From Macrostomum hystrix (lineage: Eukaryota > Platyhelminthes > Macrostomidae), in NCBI GenBank assembly GCA_950097015.1, contig CATNEN010000038.1, forward strand, positions 496,001-560,000: 64,000 bases of DNA. Reading direction: 5' to 3'. Below, piece by piece: positions 35,825-48,062 of this stretch. The stretch's first letter is position 1; each line of letters starts with the position of its first letter. The notes beneath the pieces were generated by a model. It saw only the letters and a program-made list of their open reading frames with translations, made no database searches and was not told the DNA's origin. Made by a program: the position numbers and the translations under genes.

Positions 35825-36122
35825 CGCTTCTCTGTCACTCTGTCACTCTGTCACTCTGTCACTCTGTCACTCCATCATCTTGTCACTCTGTCACTCTGTC
35901 ACTCTGTCACTCCGTCACTCTGTCACTCCGTCATCTTGTCACTCTGTCACTCTGTCACTCTGTCATCTTGTCACTCTGTCACTCTGTCACTCTGTCACTC
36001 TGTCACTCTGTCACTCTGTCACTCCGTCATCTTGTCACTCTGTCACTCTGTCACTCTGTCATCTTGTCACTCTGTCACTCTGTCACTCTGTCACTCTGTC
36101 ACTCTGTCACTCTGTCACTCAG
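35825..36122. repeat. 8-bp array TCACTCTG
   Basis: About 36 octamers GTCACTCT with GTCATCTT and GTCACTCC variants. Read on the other strand it is AGAGTGACAGAGTGACA, the same core as three other arrays. Positions suggest it lies in an intron of the minus-strand coiled-coil gene. Confidence 0.93.
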
Positions 36123-36715
36123 ACAGGAAACAGAAGCAGAAGCAGCCAGCCGGCTTCAGCCTCCATTAGCGCCAGCCAGACATAAGCTCAACGAAGCGCG
36201 AGCTGACAGCTTTCCTATCCTACCACAACAGCCTCCCTGAACACCCCAATACCATTTGCAGTCATTAGCGCTGGCCTGCATCGGGTATGTTGTGGAGACA
36301 CACACACTGAGTAGGTAGATGCAGATTTACTACTGCAGTCGCGGAGCACGAGGATTTTGGGAGACCTCTCCTCACCCACCCACTTCCCACAAAAAGTGTA
36401 GCAACTCCCGTTCCGCGCGTCAGACTCTGGGGATGAGAAAAAGTTAATTCTGGCCCGCGGCGGTGGCTGGAGTAGAGTGGAGTCTTTCCGACTGCGCGGT
36501 TCAGTTTCGTCCTGTCTCGCATTCTCCCACTCTCCGTCTCCTGTTTCTCATCGACTTCAGCTCCCATACAGTGTGCTCAGTGCTTTCTGAGTACCCGTTC
36601 TCAGCTGATGGAAAACTGCCCTGTCTTCACGGCTCCTCTCTGCTAATTATAAAGTTCTTATCTACCACCATCTACTCCCCGGTCTCCATGCAGTTTTAAA
36701 CTCACTTTTTAACTT
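36123..36715. other. Unassigned, likely intronic
   Basis: No supportable exon on either strand. Composition is mixed, with CT-rich stretches. Confidence 0.35.
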
Positions 36716-37944
36716 GTTTGTCTACTTCTCGCTTTCTATCTATCTACTTCTCGCTTTCTATCTATCTACTTCTCGTTCTGAATCTATCTATAGCTTCCCT
36801 CTGTATAGCTACTTCTCGTTCTGTGTCGATCTACTTCTCGCCCTGTATCTATCTACTTCTCGCCCTGTATCTATCTACTTCTCGCCCTGTATCTATCTAC
36901 TTCTCGGCCTGTATCTATCTAATTCTCGCCCTGTATCTATCTACTTCTCGCCCTGTATTTATCTACTTCTCGTTCTGAATCTATCTACTTCTCGTTCTGA
37001 ATCTATCTACTTCTCGTTCTGAATCTATCTATAGCTTCCCTCTGTATAGCTACTTCTCGTTCTGTGTCGATCTACTTCTCGCCCTGTATCTATCTACTTC
37101 TCGCCCTGTATCTATCTACTTCTCGCCCTGTATCTATCTACTTCTCGTTCTGAATCTATTTACTTCTCGCCCTGTATCTATCTACTTCTCGCCCTGTATC
37201 TATCTACTTCTCGCCCTGTATCTATCTACTTCTCGTTCTGAATCTATTTACTTCTCGCCCTGTATCTATCTACTTCTCGCCCTGTATCTATCTACTTCTC
37301 GCCCTGTATCTATCTACTTCTCGTTCTGAATCTATTTACTTCTCGCCCTGTATCTATCTACTTCTCGCCCTGTATCTATCTACTTCTCGCCCTGTATCTA
37401 TCTACTTCTCGTTCTGAATCTATTTACTTCTCGCCCTGTATCTATCTACTTCTCGCCCTGTATCTATCTACTTCTCGCCCTGTATCTATCTACTTCTCGC
37501 CCTGTATTTATCTACTTCTCGCCCTGTATCTATTTACTTCTCGCCCTGTATCTATCTACTTCTCGCCCTGTATCTATCTACTTCTCGTTCTGAATCTATC
37601 TACTTCTCGCCCTGTATCTATCTACTTCTCGCCCTGTATCTATCTACTTCTCGCCCTGTATCTATCTACTTCTCGTTCTGAATCTATCTAATTCTCGCCC
37701 TGTATCTATCTACTTCTCGCCCTGTATTTATCTACTTCTCGTTCTGAATCTATCTACTTCTCGTTCTGAATCTATCTACTTCTCGTTCTGAATCTATCTA
37801 CTTCTCGTTCTGAATCTATCTACTTCTCGTTCTGAATCTATCTACTTCTCGTTCTGAATCTATCTACTTCTCGTTCTGAATCTATCTACTTCTCGTTCTG
37901 AATCTATCTACTTCTCGTTCTGAATCTATCTACTTCTCGCCCTG
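36716..37944. repeat. 22-bp minisatellite with two main variants
   Basis: About 55 units of TCTATCTACTTCTCGCCCTG plus TA, alternating with a TTCTGAA form. A five-unit pattern (three CCCTG, one TTCTGAA, one TTTACTTC) is repeated several times at 37080-37480, a higher-order repeat of about 90-110 bp. Confidence 0.95.
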
Positions 37945-39660
37945 TTTATCTGCCCCAGCAAGCCAAAACTGTATATTGCAAGCTTCGTGTCTCAGTTATA
38001 TATGTGAGTTGTGTTCAGCCACTCATATTCCCTTGAGTCCTCTTTAGCCCGCAGATCCCACAGACTGTTGAATGCCCGCGGACTAGAGCTTCGATCTGAA
38101 GTGTCTGCGAGGTCGCCCACTTCTGCCTGTCTATTCCCATTACGCTGAGCCTGCAGTCGACGGCTGCCCTACTCAGTTGAGAAGCCTACTCACAACCCTA
38201 CTCACCCCTACAGAGAGGAGGTGACACCGCAACTCAACTTCAATGCGAGACTTTCGCTACAGCTCCTCAATTCACTAATGAGTTTTCTCAATAGGCCTTC
38301 ACGGAAAAGTGAATGCTACGAAGCGCAATAGCTACTCCTGAATTTGGGTCTTTTGATTCTGCTGCTGATGCCGCATGTCTTGATACATGCCAGGGATTCA
38401 AAGAAAGTGACAGAGTCCTGTGATTCTATCCCTTTCTAGGGATTTAAGGAGAAAGATGTGGAGAAAAATTATGTATACAAATTGAGACCAGGCACCACTT
38501 TGACCACTCCCTGGGACCAGTGAGTCCAGGGAGAGAGAGGGACGGGAATTTGAAAATTTGGATGAATGAGGTGGAACAATTTATCAGACCAGTTCAGTCT
38601 TACCTGGAATCTGGAGAACATGCAAGGGTGTCTAGCAAGCTCTGAGCATGTCGCAGCACTGCAGCTCAACGGGGGACAACAGAAGCTTTTTAGTGGGAAC
38701 AGCTTTGTTGAGCTCTAGGATTGGTTTTAGATCAGTTGAGGCTTGGGCATTGCAAGCTTTTACGTTTCTCCCTTGAATTTCGTGTTCGCACAGTTAGGAT
38801 TCTCCCAGTGTGATGGGCCTTGTCCAGCCAATCCGGAGCAGTGCTAGGCCTAGTCTGCTTGCCAGTCACATTCCTGCCGCTGTACATGCAGGCCAACCCT
38901 GCCCACACCTACTAGTTAACCCCGCTAATCTGAAATGTAGCAATGGAAGGGGAGTGACTAGAGAAATAATTTCTTCCCCATCCACCCCACTTCCCTACCT
39001 AAAAATCTCCCATTTTAAAAACGCTGCACCGTGCAAACACACGCAACTGTTCCCATCCGGCCCATTGTGAGAGTTTCTCTGTTCGGCAAATGAAACTGGA
39101 TGACGTCACACTGCAGCAGAGTGACGGCCACAGCGGAACCCAGCCCACAACCATGAGGTCACAACTTGCAGCATTTCAACTTGCGATAGGAACAGAAACT
39201 GCCCCCGTCACGCGGTAGGAAACGCGATTCCCGACCCAAAATTGGTTTGGCGAAGGCGATAAAAGTAGGAAATCGGCCTGCGCGTGGGCGGCAGTTAATC
39301 CGAATGCACTTTTATGGATTTTAGCAGCCGCTAGATGTCTAACCGCCAATGACCATTTTAAAGAGATTTAAGGGGCATAAGGGCATTGGCTACAGTGCTT
39401 TAAAAATTTAGTTCACTTAAAAAATTATTGTTGCATTTTTTTTATTTCTGCTCACCGAAATTTCAGATTTTCCCAGCCTATTTTAAGGGCTCCGAATCGT
39501 GGATCTGGGATTTACTGGGCGTCGGGATTTCCTGACATGATATATTTCTTAGAAAATCCCCATATTTAGTTTTCTCCTACTTAGGGATATGCAATAGGCC
39601 TCGCTATTCCTTAATGCGGCATTTCCCGTAATTTAAGATTTCCCTCTTTAATTGATTATT
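37945..39660. other. Unassigned region with CRE-like site
   Basis: No exon is recognised. TGACGTCA, a full cyclic-AMP response element palindrome, lies at 39101-39108 in a moderately GC-rich stretch. Without a gene start nearby its role is speculative. Confidence 0.35.
39101..39108. promoter_or_regulatory. CRE palindrome TGACGTCA
   Basis: Exact eight-base consensus for CREB/ATF factors. A single site may be chance (about one expected per 65 kb on random grounds). Confidence 0.2.
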
Positions 39661-39662
39661 CT

Positions 39663-39973
39663 TGCTATAAGATTATCTATCTAGTCACCAGGATTAACCC
39701 CAGATTATTCTTGCTAAAAGATTATCTAGTCACCAGGATTAACCCCAGATTATTCTTGCTATAAGATTATCTAGTCACCAGGATTAACCCCAGATTATTC
39801 TTGCTATAAGATTATCTAGTCACCAGGATTAACCCCAGATTATTCTTGCTATAAGATTATCTAGTCACCAGGATTAACCCCAGATTATTCTTGCTATAAG
39901 ATTATCTAGTCACCAGGATTAACCCCAGATTATTCTTGCTATAAGATTATCTAGTCACCAGGATTAACCCCAG
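39663..39973. repeat. 45-bp minisatellite, about seven units
   Basis: Units contain GATTATCTAGTCACCAGGAT and CCCCAGATTATTCTTGCTAT and are nearly identical. The second unit lacks a few bases. The array ends exactly where a tRNA-like SINE head begins. Confidence 0.94.
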
Positions 39974-40230
39974 GGTTAGAGAATTCGCATTCCTTTGCTA
40001 TTGGGTCGGGGTTCGATTCCTGACTCCGCTGAAATAACTGGCGTCCTTTAGCAACAAGACACTTTAGTCTGCGTTGCCTTTTTCATCTAACTGTTAAAAG
40101 GGTACCAGCATCAAATGGGATAATTAAGGGCGGGTGTGGCGTCCCCCCAGTCCATGGACTGAACAGCCGTACGCAGACTTCAGATGGCTGCGACTGTGCG
40201 GTCGGCTGCACACCTGGCCCGATAAGGCAG
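39974..40230 (+). mobile_element. tRNA-headed SINE
   Basis: Perfect B box GGTTCGATTCC at 40010-40020 with a degenerate tRNA-like 5' half before it. The body includes GCGTCCCCCCAGTCCATGGAC (40139-40159), shared with 12093-12113. The pattern supports a second SINE family distinct from the one at 1.8 kb. Confidence 0.55.
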
Positions 40231-41190
40231 GAATAACTAGTTAATATTTTTTGTTAGGAAATCTTTAAAATACGTGTCTCTGATTCTCGAAACCCCGAAT
40301 AAGAGATCTCTCATTTGATCTGCCCTCAGAACTGACAGACAGGACGCACACAAATCTTCACTGAGTACAGACTCAATGGCCCAGCCATCCAGCGAACTCT
40401 TCCCGGCGTCAATCGGTCTCTGAGATCCTAACGGTTTCATTTCCAGGGTCTTCCCCTCGGGTTTCGGTTGACAAAATTTCCAAATCTCTACCCGCATGCA
40501 CTTCTGCCTTCGCAATGCATCAAACTGCTCTCGTACGTGCGCGTTTGAGAATGGGACTCAGCTTCTATCGACCCAACTCAGCACATTTGATAGTCCTGCT
40601 CTATTGGGCACGGATTCAGCTGCTCTCCAACCTCACTTTGCTCATTCCCTCAGGCCGCAGACAAGATTAGATGAGCCAATAATTAATTACATTAGTAGAT
40701 AGGACTAACAGCCCGCTTGAGTTGAGTCTGATTTTTTTCATTTTAAGCCACTTGAAGACTGGCAAATCTACGAGTATAAAATCCTTAATTATCCCCGTTT
40801 GTAACAGGTAGTTAAAATACGAGCGTAATATACTTTCAGTGAGCTGAACAATTCCATTCTCGTAGTGAGCGCCGATAAACTTTCATTTCAAACTTTTTAA
40901 TTTGACAAATTTTTCAAACTGACCCCGTTGACCCTATCTACACTACTTGATTCATTAAATAAGTAGCCACAATAGTTTTTTTTCTGATTGTAAAGCATAA
41001 AAAACGAAATTCCATCTGCATCTCCAGCAACAATTTGACAGTTCCAGGTTCGATACAAAGTTATGGCTCTCCTTCGGTACTGCTTAGACCTGGCGCCTCG
41101 ATTCTCAATTCGAGTATTCTGTCTCATGAACCCGCGTCTCTGATTTCTGCTGTTTTGCATATCCCCCGTCTCACTAGTCTCTTCCGGTCT
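40231..41190. other. Unassigned
   Basis: No gene or repeat is supported. Frames of 60-100 codons on both strands have no recognisable features. Confidence 0.35.
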
Positions 41191-41199
41191 CATATTTTT

Positions 41200-41812
41200 C
41201 TTGTCTCATCTCTCCCCTGTGTCATCTCTCCCCTGTGTCATCTCTCCCCTGTGTCATCTCTCCCCTTTCTCAGCTCTCCCCTGTCTCCTCTCTCCCTGTG
41301 TCATCTCTCCCCTGTGTCATCTCTCCCCTTTCTCAGCTCTCCCCTGTCTCCTCTCTCCCTGTGTCATCTCTCCCCTGTGTCATCTCTCCCCTGTCTCATC
41401 TCTCCCCTGTGTCATCTCTCCCCTGTGTCATCTCTCCCCTGTGTCATCTCTCCCCTGTGTCATCTCTCCCCTGTGTCATCTCTCCCCTGTGTCATCTCTC
41501 CCCTGTGTCATCTCTCCCCTGTGTCATCTCTCCCCTGTGTCATCTCTCCCCTGTGTCATCTCTCCCAGTGTCATCTCTCCCCTGTGTCATCTCTCCCCTG
41601 TGTCATCTCTCCCCTGTGTCATCTCTCCCCTGTGTCCTCTCTCCCCTATGTCATCTCTCCCCTGTGTCCTCTCTCCCCTATGTCATCTCTCCCCTATGTC
41701 ATCTCTCCCCTGTGTCATCTCTCCCCTTTCTCAGCTCTCCCCTGTCTCCTCTCTCCCTGTGTCATCTCCCCTGTCTCATCTCTCCCCTGTCTCATCTCTC
41801 CCCTGTATCCCC
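41200..41812. repeat. 16-bp CT-rich minisatellite
   Basis: About 37 units of CTCTCCCCTGTGTCAT. A block CTTTCTCAGCTCTCCCCTGT recurs three times (near 41268, 41328, 41727). The strand is almost free of A. Similar degenerate words occur at 44510-44660, suggesting a related second patch. Confidence 0.94.
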
Positions 41813-42224
41813 TTCCCGGCAGCACATCAAATGTCTAATTAAGCTTTAAGCATCGCGTCACCATGCTATATGTACGTAGAAGCGACGCAAAGATTGCTAT
41901 ATTATTATAGGAATAGTTTTGAGGTAACTCATTGCTGTCTAGCTTAAGGCGGAGGACAAGATTTGGAATTTGAGACAGCTGGACAGTCGCTGTGCTGTGC
42001 TAAGAAATCAATACTCCTACATGCTTATCTGGCTCTGCTGGCTCCGGGTAATGAGTTCCGGACACCTGACCTGGCGATGAGGCGGCAAGTTCGGATCAAA
42101 TTTTGCACTTCTACATACACCTAGCTGCTTAGCACCCCCATATACTCGTACAATATAAAACTCCTCATGTGAACAGTTTTGAATATGAAGAATATATGAA
42201 GACTATATGAAGACGATAAACTCG
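41813..42224. other. Unassigned spacer
   Basis: Short unique stretch between two arrays, likely intronic to the minus-strand polyQ gene. Nothing is recognised. Confidence 0.35.
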
Positions 42225-43017
42225 CTCATGTAGCCTGGTCAATTCCTATCAAACTGGTTCGCCCACAACCACTCATGTAGCCTGGTCAATTCCTATCAAA
42301 CTGGTTCGCCCACAACCACTCATGTAGCCTAGTCAATTCCTATCAAACTGGTTCGCCCACAACCACTCATGTAGCCTGGTCAATTCCTATCAAACTGGTT
42401 GGCCCACAACCACTCATGTAGCCTGGTCAATTCCTATCAAACTGGTTCGCCCACAACCACTCATGTAGCCTAGTCAATTCCTATCAAACTGGTTCGCCCA
42501 CAACCACTCATGTAGCCTAGTCAATTCCTATCAAACTGGTTCGCCCACAACCACTCATGTAGCCTAGTCAATTCCTATCAAACTGGTTCGCCCACAACCA
42601 CTCATGTAGCCTAGTCAATTCCTATCAAACTGGTTCGCCCACAACCACTCATGTAGCCTAGTCAATTCCTATCAAACTGGTTCGCCCACAACCACTCATG
42701 TAGCCTAGTCAATTCCTATCAAACTGGTTCGCCCACAACCACTCATATAGCCTGGTCAATTCCTATCAAACTGGTTCGCCCACAACCACTCATGTAGCCT
42801 GGTCAATTCCTATCAAACTGGTTCCCCCACAACCACTCATGTAGCCTAGTCAATTCCTATCAAACTGGTTCGCCCACAACCACTCATATAGCCTGGTCAA
42901 TTCCTATCAAACTGGTTCGCCCACAACCACTCATGTAGCCTGGTCAATTCCTATCAAACTGGTTCGCCCACAACCACTCATGTAGCCTGGTCAATTCCTA
43001 TCAAACTGGTTCGCCCG
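42225..43017. repeat. 47-bp minisatellite, about 17 near-identical units
   Basis: Units include CTCATGTAGCCTGGTCAATT and CCTATCAAACTGGTTCGCCC. They differ mainly by one G/A (CCTGGTC or CCTAGTC) plus rare changes. It ends about 40 bp from the donor of the exon at 43061-43830. Confidence 0.96.
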
Positions 43018-43060
43018 ATTTGATTCACACGAAACTAGGTGCAGTGCAAAGTCCTCTCAC

Positions 43061-43271
43061 CCTGGTTTGGCCAGCTCCTGCTGGTTCTGCGGCCTGCGTC
43101 GCCACTGACATTGTCGAAGCCCCGTTGCCGCCGACTCCGACTCCTCCTCCTTTGATGCTTGAAGGCGCAGCTTTGGATGACGTCGACGTCATTGATGTTT
43201 GATGTTTCAGTTGACGCTGATGATGTGGCGGCGGTGGCGGAGGTGGAGGCGGCACGAGCTGCAATTGCAGA

Positions 43272-43302
<31 letters not shown>

Positions 43303-43830
43303 AGCAATCAGCGAACGACAATGGGGCATCGTGAATCCACACTGGAGTCTGGCGCTGTGGGGCCGTATCGGGAAGCTCAAACACTCTGAACTGCTGCTGC
43401 TGCTGCTGCTGCTGTTGCCGTCTTTGAGGAAGCTGCGGTGATGCTACAGCACGAAACGCCCGGAGCAAACTGGGACTCGCTGGTGCAGCCTGCTGCTGCT
43501 GCTGCTGCTGCTGTCGATAGTCAGTTTGCGGTGGTGGCAGCTGATAGGAGTGCTGCCTGCTCGGAGATTTCTTCTGAGGAGAAGTTGGCGCCGATTGGGG
43601 GTAACTCAGAGTCTGAGACTGCTGCTGCTGATGCTGCTGATGATGATGATGGTTATAAGGTGGAGTCGTTGGTGGTGGCGGCGGCTTCTTTCCTCGAAAC
43701 GAGAACTTGGCCAGCATGCTGGGAGCTGGTAGATGCGACTGCTGGCGGTGGCCAAAGCCGGTTTGGTGGTTGTTGAAGCAGATTGGAGCAACTGTAGCCA
43801 CTGCTGGACTAGCCTGCTGCTGCTGCTGCT
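43061..43830 (-). CDS. PolyQ/polyP-rich exon, likely upstream part of the coiled-coil gene
   Basis: The minus-strand frame is open from about 43830 to a donor AGG|GTGAGAG at 43061/43060, in phase 0. It encodes four glutamine runs, a HHHHQQHQQQQ stretch, runs of nine and five prolines, and positively charged patches such as MLAKFSFRGKK (ATG at 43717). No globular domain is visible. Phase 0 at its end fits the phase-0 acceptor at 35420, giving ...GQTR joined to RKRPVIQPQ. I therefore propose one gene spanning 33.1-43.8 kb with a 7.6-kb intron containing five arrays. Start options are ATG 43717 or an upstream exon, because an acceptor-like CAG sits at about 43830. Function is unknown. Confidence 0.55.
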
Positions 43831-45665
43831 GGTGTATTTGTTTTCAGCAATGGCAGATTAACAAGCTGATGATTTAGAAGCAATTAGTGTCTGGCCGACA
43901 CCAGCTAAAGCATTTTGCGTGTGGTCTCAGAGTTGGCCTACTCGGACCCTGCCCTGCTGGTTTCTCTGTGTTCGCTACATTGTGTTTTTTCAAGCAGTTT
44001 TATACCTCTCTATGAGCTGCGGCCGCGGCAGTCATGGGAAGAGAGGTCTCTTCAAGTTCTGAGAGTCGCAGAGAGAATAACAGAGAGAGAGAAGAGTGCA
44101 CGAGAGACTCCAACCGCAAATTGGCTGCCTGTATGCAAGAAAAAATCTCTTAAGTATAAATTAAAGTTATCAGGAGCCGAATAAAAAACCAGATGGCTGA
44201 GAAAGCGAAAGAAGCGCCAACAGAGGTCAAGATACAGCAGCCAGGCCATTGTTGGGCGGTCTCTAGTGAGAACGAAAAGAATGGACAGCGTGGGAGAGAG
44301 CAGCCCCACCAACCTTCCTCCTCTCGGCCCTATTAACAATCTGCTTATAAAAGGCTGATGTGCTTTTTTCTCAGCTATCGCCAACTGTCAGGCTGGCCTA
44401 TAAGAATGTGGCCATTTAAAATGCCGCTGATCCTTGGCTTGGCGACTTGGCGACCTCCTTGTAACAAGCTAGCTAGGGCCCATCGAAACGCCCTTCTAAC
44501 ACATTCGCATCCTATTTCATCTCTGCCCTGCCTCATCTCTCCGACGTATCATTTATCCCCTGTCTCATCTCGCTTCTGTCTCATTTCTCTGATGTCTCCC
44601 CTGTCTCGTCTCCCCTGTCTCATCTCTCCCCTTTCTCATTTCTCTCCTGTCTCATTTTCACCTGCCCTTTCAGTTCCCTGTCTTGTCTCTTTCTTGCTGC
44701 CGACCAAGCTCAAATGTTCATTCTGATTTGCTGTTCAGACAAGAATTTGAACTTCAAAACAGCTTTTGTGCAGAGAGCTCACAAATGATCCAGCTATGAG
44801 CTCCTGTGGGGGGGCAGTGGCAAGTGTGCACATATGCGGTGAGTCATTTACCTGCATGCGTCAGTGCTGTGAGGCTCTCCTGAGTTGCTTGAGCTAAGAG
44901 TATGGGTTGGGCTTGGCCAGGTCGGTCTAGAAAAGCTTGCTCACAGAAACTCAAATTGAGTTTGTCTCAGTTGAACTGCTCAATTTTTTTAGTCTGGACT
45001 CATTGCTGGCGTGAAATCGGTTCTGAGTAGCTAAATACAAAACAATTGTCTATTCTTATCGACTATCTAAGTCGGCGCCATAAAAGAAGAGCAAAAAACA
45101 TTGTATTAAGAAGACTTTAGTAACTCTGATACTTGACGACTTGTTCTGCCAAGTTCACAGTACACGAATTTATATACAAACAGAGTTTTGCATTGGCCGC
45201 ACTAGACCTTTGCTGCGCTATTTTCCCTACCTCTCTTCAGCTGTTCGCTTCCCTACCAGAACTCGCTTATGCCTGTTCAGTTTGTATTGCGCAGGTTAAC
45301 TAAAATCAGCCAATCCGCACGCGACATTCCTGCACAGACACGACCAATGAGGAACCCCTGGAATCACAGCCGCCCCCTCATTCACTCTGGCGATGACCTT
45401 TGCGTATTTTAGGCTATCCTGTCCTGGATCAGGGCGAACTGCAGGTAATTTACTCTGATGGCACCCAACTGTGGATGCAGGTGGCCTCACCTGCCTGCTC
45501 TCTGGGGTTTTCTTAGAAAGTGCAAAAAGTGCATCGGTAAAATAAACTTTCCTTTTGAAACTAATGTATTTTCCTCTCACTGACGATTCGTGATTAAACG
45601 TTTTGGTTTCAACTGTCTCGTATCCCCTCATAAGTGCCTCACATCGTCTCTTAGCTTTAAGATCA
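43831..45665. other. Unassigned, with degenerate CT-rich repeat
   Basis: No gene is recognised. 44510-44660 contains loose TCTCATCTCTCCCCTG words related to the array at 41.2 kb. It may include the 5' region of the polyQ gene. Confidence 0.35.
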
Positions 45666-45669
45666 CCTC

Positions 45670-46510
45670 TAAGTCTGTCTCAATCTGTCTCAGTCTGTCT
45701 CAGTCTGTCTCAGCCTGTCTCAGTCTGTCTCAGCCTGTCTCAGTCTGTCTCAGTCTGTCTCAGTCTGTCTCAGTCTGTCTCAGTCTGTCTCAGTCTGTCT
45801 CAGTCTGTCTCAGTCTGTCTCAGTCTGTCTCAGTCTGTCTCAGTCTGTCTCAGTCTGTCTCAGTCTGTCTCAGTCTGTCTCAGTCTGTCTCAGTCTGTCT
45901 CAGTCTGTCTCAGTCTGTCTCAGTCTGTCTCAGTCTGTCTCAGTCTGTCTCAGTCTGTCTCAGTCTGTCTCAGTCTGTCTCAGTCTGTCTCAGTCTGTCT
46001 CAGTCTGTCTCAGTCTGTCTCAGTCTGTCTCAGTCTGTCTCAGCCTGTCTCAGCCTGTCCCAGCCTGTCTCAGCCTGTCTCAGTCTGTCTCAGTCTGTCT
46101 CAGGCTGTCTCAGTCTGTCTCAGTCTGTCTCAGTCTGTCTCAGTCTGTCTCAGTCTGTCTCAGTCTGTCTCAGTCTGTCTCAGTCTGTCTCAGTCTGTCT
46201 CAGTCTGTCTCAGTCTGTCTCAGTCTGTCTCAGTCTGTCTCAGTCTGTCTCAGTCTGTCTCAGTCTGTCTCAGTCTGTCTCAGTCTGTCTCAGTCTGTCT
46301 CAGCCTGTCTCAGCCTGTCCCAGCCTGTCTCAGCCTGTCTCAGTCTGTCTCAGTCTGTCTCAGGCTGTCTCAGTCTGTCTCAGTCTGTCTCAGTCTGTCT
46401 CAGGCTCTCAGTCTGTCTCAGTCTGTCTCAGCCTGTCTCAGTCTGTCTCAGTCTGTCTCAGCCTGTCTCAGCCTGTTTCAGTCTGTCTCAGTCTGTCTCA
46501 GTCTGTCTAA
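45670..46510. repeat. 10-bp array CTGTCTCAGT with higher-order block
   Basis: About 83 decamers. A distinctive block of CAGCCTGTCC and CAGGCTGTCT variants at about 46041-46110 is repeated in the same order at about 46301-46370, so a segment of about 260 bp was duplicated as a unit. Long open frames are repeat artefacts. Confidence 0.96.
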
Positions 46511-46559
46511 TTGTACAGCTAGGAGTAATAATTAAGGTTCTCTTGCTTAGTGATACGAG

Positions 46560-46625
46560 TTGTTTTCCTGGCTGAGATTCGAACCCCTGACGTTTTGGTC
46601 AAGAGCCAACCGAACTAAAAACCTT
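46560..46625 (-). mobile_element. tRNA-like SINE head
   Basis: On the minus strand GGTTCGAATCT (46585-46575) is a B box. GTTCGGTTGGCTC lies upstream where the A box belongs, with an anticodon-arm-like TGAC/GTCA stem between. There is no matching aminoacyl stem, so a SINE head or pseudo-tRNA is more likely than a tRNA gene. Confidence 0.5.
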
Positions 46626-47205
46626 TCACGTCCCCTCCAAGAGTACCTCTATTCTCTCCCTAGTTTGAAATTCGCTAATCTGTTAATTTCTGACAATTTC
46701 CCTGTCAGTTTACTGTTGAATTGATTCATCAGTTGTGGACTTCAACAGTGGAAGACACAGGACGCATAAAAGTGTGATTGAAGGCACCAGCGGAACCAGG
46801 TCAGGCGAATCGGAACGCTTAAAATGCTTTCAGGGTGAAAACCGAGAAAGGGTGAAAAACCCTTTAGAAGGATGCTGCTGTTGCTTGCCTGACGTGATGT
46901 TTGAACTGTTCAACTGAGGCAACTGAGGTTGTAAAAGAAGTGTTCGAAGCACAATAACTTTAACTTTGGTGCTGTAAAATCTGCAACAGCCTTGCATGAG
47001 GCCAATAAAAATATATACGAGCGTAGCTTGATCTGCGTGCAGCTGGACTGTCGTGAACCTGGCGACAACTCTATGACACCTCACCTAGTCAGGTGTCAGT
47101 TGTCAGTGCATCACTCAAGGCATTGTCGAGTCTATAATGGTATTTAATTAGCCGAACAATATCCATCTCCTCCGCCATGTCCTATTTTATCCGTGATCCT
47201 CAATT
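46626..47205. other. Unassigned spacer
   Basis: About 580 bp with no supportable gene. Confidence 0.35.
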
Positions 47206-47207
47206 CC

Positions 47208-48062
47208 GTCATTCACCCTCTGTGATCTCCTCCTCTTTGATCTCCTCCTCTGTGATCTCCCCCTCTGTGATCTCCTCCTCTGTGATCTCCCCCTCTGTGA
47301 TCTCCCCCTCTTTGATCTCCCCCTCTGTGATCCCCCCTCTGGGATCTCCCCCTCAGTGATCTCCCCCTCTATGATCTCCTCCTCTGTGATCTCCTCCTCT
47401 GTGATCTCCCCCTCTGTGATCTCCCCCCTCTGTGATCTCCCCCTCTGTGATCTCCTCCTCTGTGATCTCCTCCTCTATGATCTCCTCCTCTGTGATCTCC
47501 TCCTTTTTGATCTCCCCCTCTGTGATCTCCCCCTCTGTGATCCCCCTTCTGTGATCTCCCCCTCTGTTATCTCCTCCTCTTTGATCTCCTCTTCTGCGAT
47601 CTCCCCCTCTGTGATCTCCCTCTCTGTGATCTCCCCCTCAGTGATCTCCCCCTCTATGATCTCCTCCTCTGTGATCTCCTCCTCTGTGATCTCCCCCTCT
47701 GTGATCTCCCCCCTCTGTGATCTCCCCCTCTGTGATCTCCTCCTCTGTGATCTCCTCCTCTATGATCTCCTCCTCTGTGATCTCCTCCTTTTTGATCTCC
47801 CCCTCTGTGATCTCCCCCTCTGTGATCCCCCTTCTGTGATCTCCCCCTCTGTTATCTCCTCCTCTTTGATCTCCTCTTCTGCGATCTCCCCCTCTGTGAT
47901 CTCCCTCTCTGTGATCTCCCCCTCTGTGATCCCCCTCTGTGATCTCGTCTTCTGTGATCTCCCCCTCTGTGATCTCCCCCTCTGTGATATCCTCCTCTGT
48001 GATATCCTCCTCTGTGATCTCCTCCTCTGTGATCTCCCATTCTGTTATCTCCGCCTCTTGTC
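47208..48062. repeat. 15-bp array GTGATCTCCCCCTCT with about 285-bp duplication
   Basis: About 56 units with CTCCTCCTC and CTCCCCCTC variants. The segment starting CCCTCAGTGATCTCCCCCTC occurs near 47350 and again near 47635, with the same order of variants after each, including a frame-shifting extra C and a CCTTTTTGATC unit. A large block was therefore duplicated. The 15-bp period keeps a frame open by chance. Confidence 0.96.

Noticed and set aside
42225-43017. CRISPR-like regular repeats of 47 bp
   Set aside because: Units are directly adjacent with no unique spacers, and the context is a eukaryotic intron.
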